A DNA stretch of 64,000 bases from Rhodospirillaceae bacterium UBA1479 (lineage in GTDB: Bacteria; Pseudomonadota; Alphaproteobacteria; Rhodospirillales; Casp-alpha2): the NCBI GenBank assembly GCA_002325375.1, contig DCRZ01000006.1:312016-376015 (forward strand), given 5' to 3'. A program made the position numbers and the translations under genes. Positions 61,664-64,000 of the stretch are shown here, piece by piece; position 1 is the stretch's first letter, and every line of letters begins with the position of its first letter. The notes under the pieces were generated by a model. The model was not told the DNA's origin. It made no database searches and saw nothing but the letters and a program-made list of their open reading frames with translations.

Positions 61664-62635
61664 TCAGACCGCCGGGCGGGGGGCGAAGTGCGCCTTCGTG
61701 AACGCCACGCGGCTGTCGACCGAGGCCAAGGTTTCCGGCGCGCTTTGCAGGTATTCCTCCACCTTGGCGAGCCGCAGGCCCAGGCCCTCGCCGTTGGCGA
61801 TCTGAATGCTCAGGCCCGGCCGCGCGTTCAATTCCAGCATCACCGGCCCGCGTTCGGAATCCAACACCATGTCGATGCCCTGATAGCCCAGATGGGTCAG
61901 GTCGAAGGACCGTGCCGCATGGTGCAGCAGGATATCCCAATGGGGGATCTGCACATCCGACACGGGGGCGCCCGTATCGGGATGGGTGGTGATGATGCGG
62001 TCGTGCCACACGGCATTCAGGGTCCGGCCCGTGGTCATGTCGATGCCGGCGCCGATCGCACCCTGGTGCAAATTGGCCTTGCCCGACGATTGTTCGGTCG
62101 GCAGGCGGGTCATGGCCATCACCGGCACGCCGTGGAACACGATGATGCGGATGTCCGGTACGCCCTGAAAGGCGATGTGCTTGAACAATGGATCGAAACG
62201 GATTCGGTATTCGATCAGCGCCTTGTCCGGCTGCCCGCCCAGGGAAAAGGTTCCGGCCAGGATATTGTTGATGTGAAACCGCATTTCGTCCGCCGACATG
62301 ACGGTGCCGTTGGCCAAGCGGAACCCGGTGCCGTCGCGGCCCACGACCACGAGAATCCCGTCACCGCCGCTGCCTTCGGCCGGCTTGACCACGAAATCCT
62401 CATGATCCCGGACGATGGCGTCGAAGGTGCGGACTTCGTGCGGATATTCGATGACGCCGAACAGGGGCGGCACGGCGATGCCGGCGGACTCGGCCAGGCG
62501 CTTGGATTTCAGCTTGTCGTCGACCAGGGGGAAATACCTGCGCTGATTGTGGACCAACTGGTACTCCGCATTGCGCCAGTTGAGGCCGAGCACGCCGTTG
62601 GCGCGAAGGCGCCGGTAAAGGTCGACAATCTCCAT
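61664..62635 (-). CDS. RimK-like ATP-grasp alpha-L-glutamate ligase-like protein
   Basis: This 323-aa ATP-grasp enzyme carries the ATP-binding FVVKPAEGSGGDGILVVV, then PDIRIIVFHGVPVMAMTRLP. It ends with the metal-binding pair GIDMVLDSERGPVMLELNARPG (D/E/N). It belongs to the alpha-L-glutamate-ligase-like group that is encoded next to inactive-transglutaminase/7TM proteins. A peptide-like C-N ligation is expected; the substrate is unknown. It starts one base after the stop of the upstream 7TM gene, so the two are coupled. Confidence 0.85.
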   Translation of the reverse strand: MEIVDLYRRLRANGVLGLNWRNAEYQLVHNQRRYFPLVDDKLKSKRLAESAGIAVPPLFGVIEYPHEVRTFDAIVRDHEDFVVKPAEGSGGDGILVVVGRDGTGFRLANGTVMSADEMRFHINNILAGTFSLGGQPDKALIEYRIRFDPLFKHIAFQGVPDIRIIVFHGVPVMAMTRLPTEQSSGKANLHQGAIGAGIDMTTGRTLNAVWHDRIITTHPDTGAPVSDVQIPHWDILLHHAARSFDLTHLGYQGIDMVLDSERGPVMLELNARPGLSIQIANGEGLGLRLAKVEEYLQSAPETLASVDSRVAFTKAHFAPRPAV

Positions 62636-62636
62636 C

Positions 62637-64000
62637 CTAGGGCTGCCCGCCCGCGAGCGGCCTGAAACGGTAGAGCTCCGTCAGCCGGTAGCCGGAATAG
62701 CGGCCCAGCAGCAGCACCGCCGCCAGCACCACCAGCAGCAGTTCCGGGAACTGGAAGAACAGGTGTTCGACCAGGGGATGGCTCATCAACAGGTAGCAGA
62801 CCGTGGCCACAATCAGACTGCCGATCCCTTGTTGCACGGCGTCGCGCGGGCCGCGTTCGTCCCAGATCACGGACATGCGCTCCACCGTCATGGTCAGGAT
62901 GACCATGGGGAACAGGGCGACGGACAAGCCGCCGGCAAGACCCAACTGGGCGCTGGCGACGCTGAGCACGGCCATGGCCCCGACCACCACGATCAGCACG
63001 GCCGCCAGGCGCGGCACGACAAGCAGGCGCAGGTTTTCCATCCACAGGCGGATCGCAAGCCCGATAGTGACGATCACGGTGAACAACACGATGCCCCACA
63101 GAAGCTGCGTTTCGCGGAACGCCAGGGCGATCAGCACGGGCATGAAGGTGCCGAAGCTTTTCAGCCCGATCACGTTGCGCAGGACGACCAGCAGCAACAC
63201 GCCCAACGGCACCACCAGCAGAACCCGGTAAACCTGCTGAACCTCCAGCGGCAGGGTGGCTAGGGCGGTGGTCAGCAGGTTTTTTGCCTGGGTGCTGCTT
63301 TGGGACAGGCTGTCGACGATTGTCTGATCCGCCGCACGTTCCACGGTGATGCGCACCTTAGGCGAGGTGCCACCGTCGACCTGCGTCAGCTTGGTCGTCC
63401 CCCGCCACCAGGGGAACCAGTTCGCCGGCACCTGGGGGGCTGCTGGATCGGTCGTCATGCGGTGCCAGGCGCCGGCCTCGGCAATTTCCAGCCAATGGAC
63501 CGTGTGCACCGGTTTCTGGCCTTCGACAAGCGCGATTCCGTGCACGGACCGGGCATGGATGCCGCCTATTCGGAGCACTCCCGCCGCCACCGTGGCGATG
63601 CGCTCGGCACTTGTCCCATTGCCCAGCAGGGTGCGGGCGGCGTCATCAGGGTCCGGGCCCGCCAGTTTCTTGATCAAGTTTTCGGCGATGTCGGTGGCCG
63701 TCCCACCATCGTCGCGGCTTTGATCCAAAAGTACCCGCGCGGCCTCGAGCCGCACGTCCTTCCAAGGCGGCGGCGGGACCGGCGCCGGTTCGGCCAAGGG
63801 CAGGGCGGAAGACGGCTCGGCCCGGTGAATTAGAAACCGGAAATAGACCGTTTGCGAGCCCTGGGCCTGACGGCGGGTGAGGGTCGCCATGCGCCCGTCG
63901 GGGGTCAATTCGGTGTTCAGCGCGTAGCCGCGTGAAACGAAGCTTTGATCCAGGATCGTATAGGCTCGGGTATTGCGGGGGATGAACAGGCGGACGGCGG
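62637..64000 (-). CDS. Inactive transglutaminase fused to 7TM (5'-partial)
   Basis: The frame is open from the right window edge; the N-terminus lies beyond it. The visible ~450 residues begin in a periplasmic region. A transglutaminase-like domain follows whose expected catalytic positions look degenerate (the region around AERIATVAAGVLRIGGIHARSVHGIALVEG). About seven hydrophobic helices come after (IVDSLSQSST... to LAAVLLLGRY), ending in YRFRPLAGGQP. Known members pair with the ATP-grasp gene that follows by one base. It may sense or present the ligase substrate. Confidence 0.82.
   Translation of the reverse strand, partial: AVRLFIPRNTRAYTILDQSFVSRGYALNTELTPDGRMATLTRRQAQGSQTVYFRFLIHRAEPSSALPLAEPAPVPPPPWKDVRLEAARVLLDQSRDDGGTATDIAENLIKKLAGPDPDDAARTLLGNGTSAERIATVAAGVLRIGGIHARSVHGIALVEGQKPVHTVHWLEIAEAGAWHRMTTDPAAPQVPANWFPWWRGTTKLTQVDGGTSPKVRITVERAADQTIVDSLSQSSTQAKNLLTTALATLPLEVQQVYRVLLVVPLGVLLLVVLRNVIGLKSFGTFMPVLIALAFRETQLLWGIVLFTVIVTIGLAIRLWMENLRLLVVPRLAAVLIVVVGAMAVLSVASAQLGLAGGLSVALFPMVILTMTVERMSVIWDERGPRDAVQQGIGSLIVATVCYLLMSHPLVEHLFFQFPELLLVVLAAVLLLGRYSGYRLTELYRFRPLAGGQP

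Overview
The window is a GC-rich, gene-dense chromosomal segment from an alphaproteobacterium, most likely in or near the Rhodospirillales. The evidence for this is the set of alphaproteobacterial small families (DUF1244, DUF3126, DUF3035, DUF6352), the lipid A, ubiquinone (Coq7) and disulfide (DsbB) genes of a Gram-negative aerobe, a class II DAHP synthase, an FNR-type box in front of hemN, and an alphaproteobacterial REP-like intergenic element. No phage, transposase, plasmid, rRNA or CRISPR locus is visible. One tRNA gene (Leu, CAA) is present. The genus cannot be fixed from the sequence alone.

Layout. 1-9.1 kb: the end of lpxK and an LpxL-type acyltransferase; an M23 peptidase coupled to xseA on the minus strand; then purD, DUF1244, DUF6352, tadA (minus), an RluB-type pseudouridine synthase and rsmD. 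9.0-21.2 kb: a minus-strand housekeeping run, ribF-ileS-lspA-DUF3035 lipoprotein-two M16 peptidases-pgi-mutL-putative methyltransferase. It carries several 4-nt ATGA overlaps, so much of it is probably co-transcribed. 21.3-26.3 kb: a PhaJ-like MaoC hydratase divergent from a secreted M23 protein, an orphan integrase core-binding domain, a tartrate/D-malate dehydrogenase with an overlapping 2Fe-2S ferredoxin, small conserved proteins, and an Lrp-type regulator. 26.4-35.1 kb: a homodimeric 2-oxoacid dehydrogenase E1 divergent from the Lrp gene, an orphan response regulator, tRNA-Leu, a TauD dioxygenase, a YqaA/DedA-dsbB-coq7-alcohol dehydrogenase run, and trmJ. 35.4-45 kb: an unknown helical protein, a HisKA-PAS-GGDEF-EAL protein, a formyltransferase-like protein, and a minus-strand run DAHP synthase-pncB-nadE-cysS that places both NAD-synthesis genes together. 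45-54.3 kb: a DUF547 protein, hemN with an FNR box, a four-gene Gld-like ABC exporter cassette, and a PAS/degenerate-GGDEF/EAL protein. 54.3-64 kb: envelope and signalling genes, namely a cNMP-binding/TPR protein, a PagL-type lipid A deacylase, a TPR-glycosyltransferase, ArsC-like, MscS, a secreted unknown, and an ATP-grasp ligase paired with an inactive-transglutaminase/7TM membrane protein that runs off the window.

Themes. Most of the window is core metabolism and information processing. Three clusters stand out as poorly characterised: the GldA/GldF/GldG/DUF4340 cassette, which may have an overlapping leader ORF and is followed by a c-di-GMP phosphodiesterase-like gene; the ATP-grasp/inactive transglutaminase-7TM pair, which looks like a peptide-ligase and membrane-sensor system; and the orphan tyrosine-recombinase core-binding domain with no catalytic domain. 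Small-scale signals include divergent-promoter palindromes, a REP-like element, and a CACAGAG-type dispersed repeat. All functional statements rest on reading motifs and context; no database search was possible.
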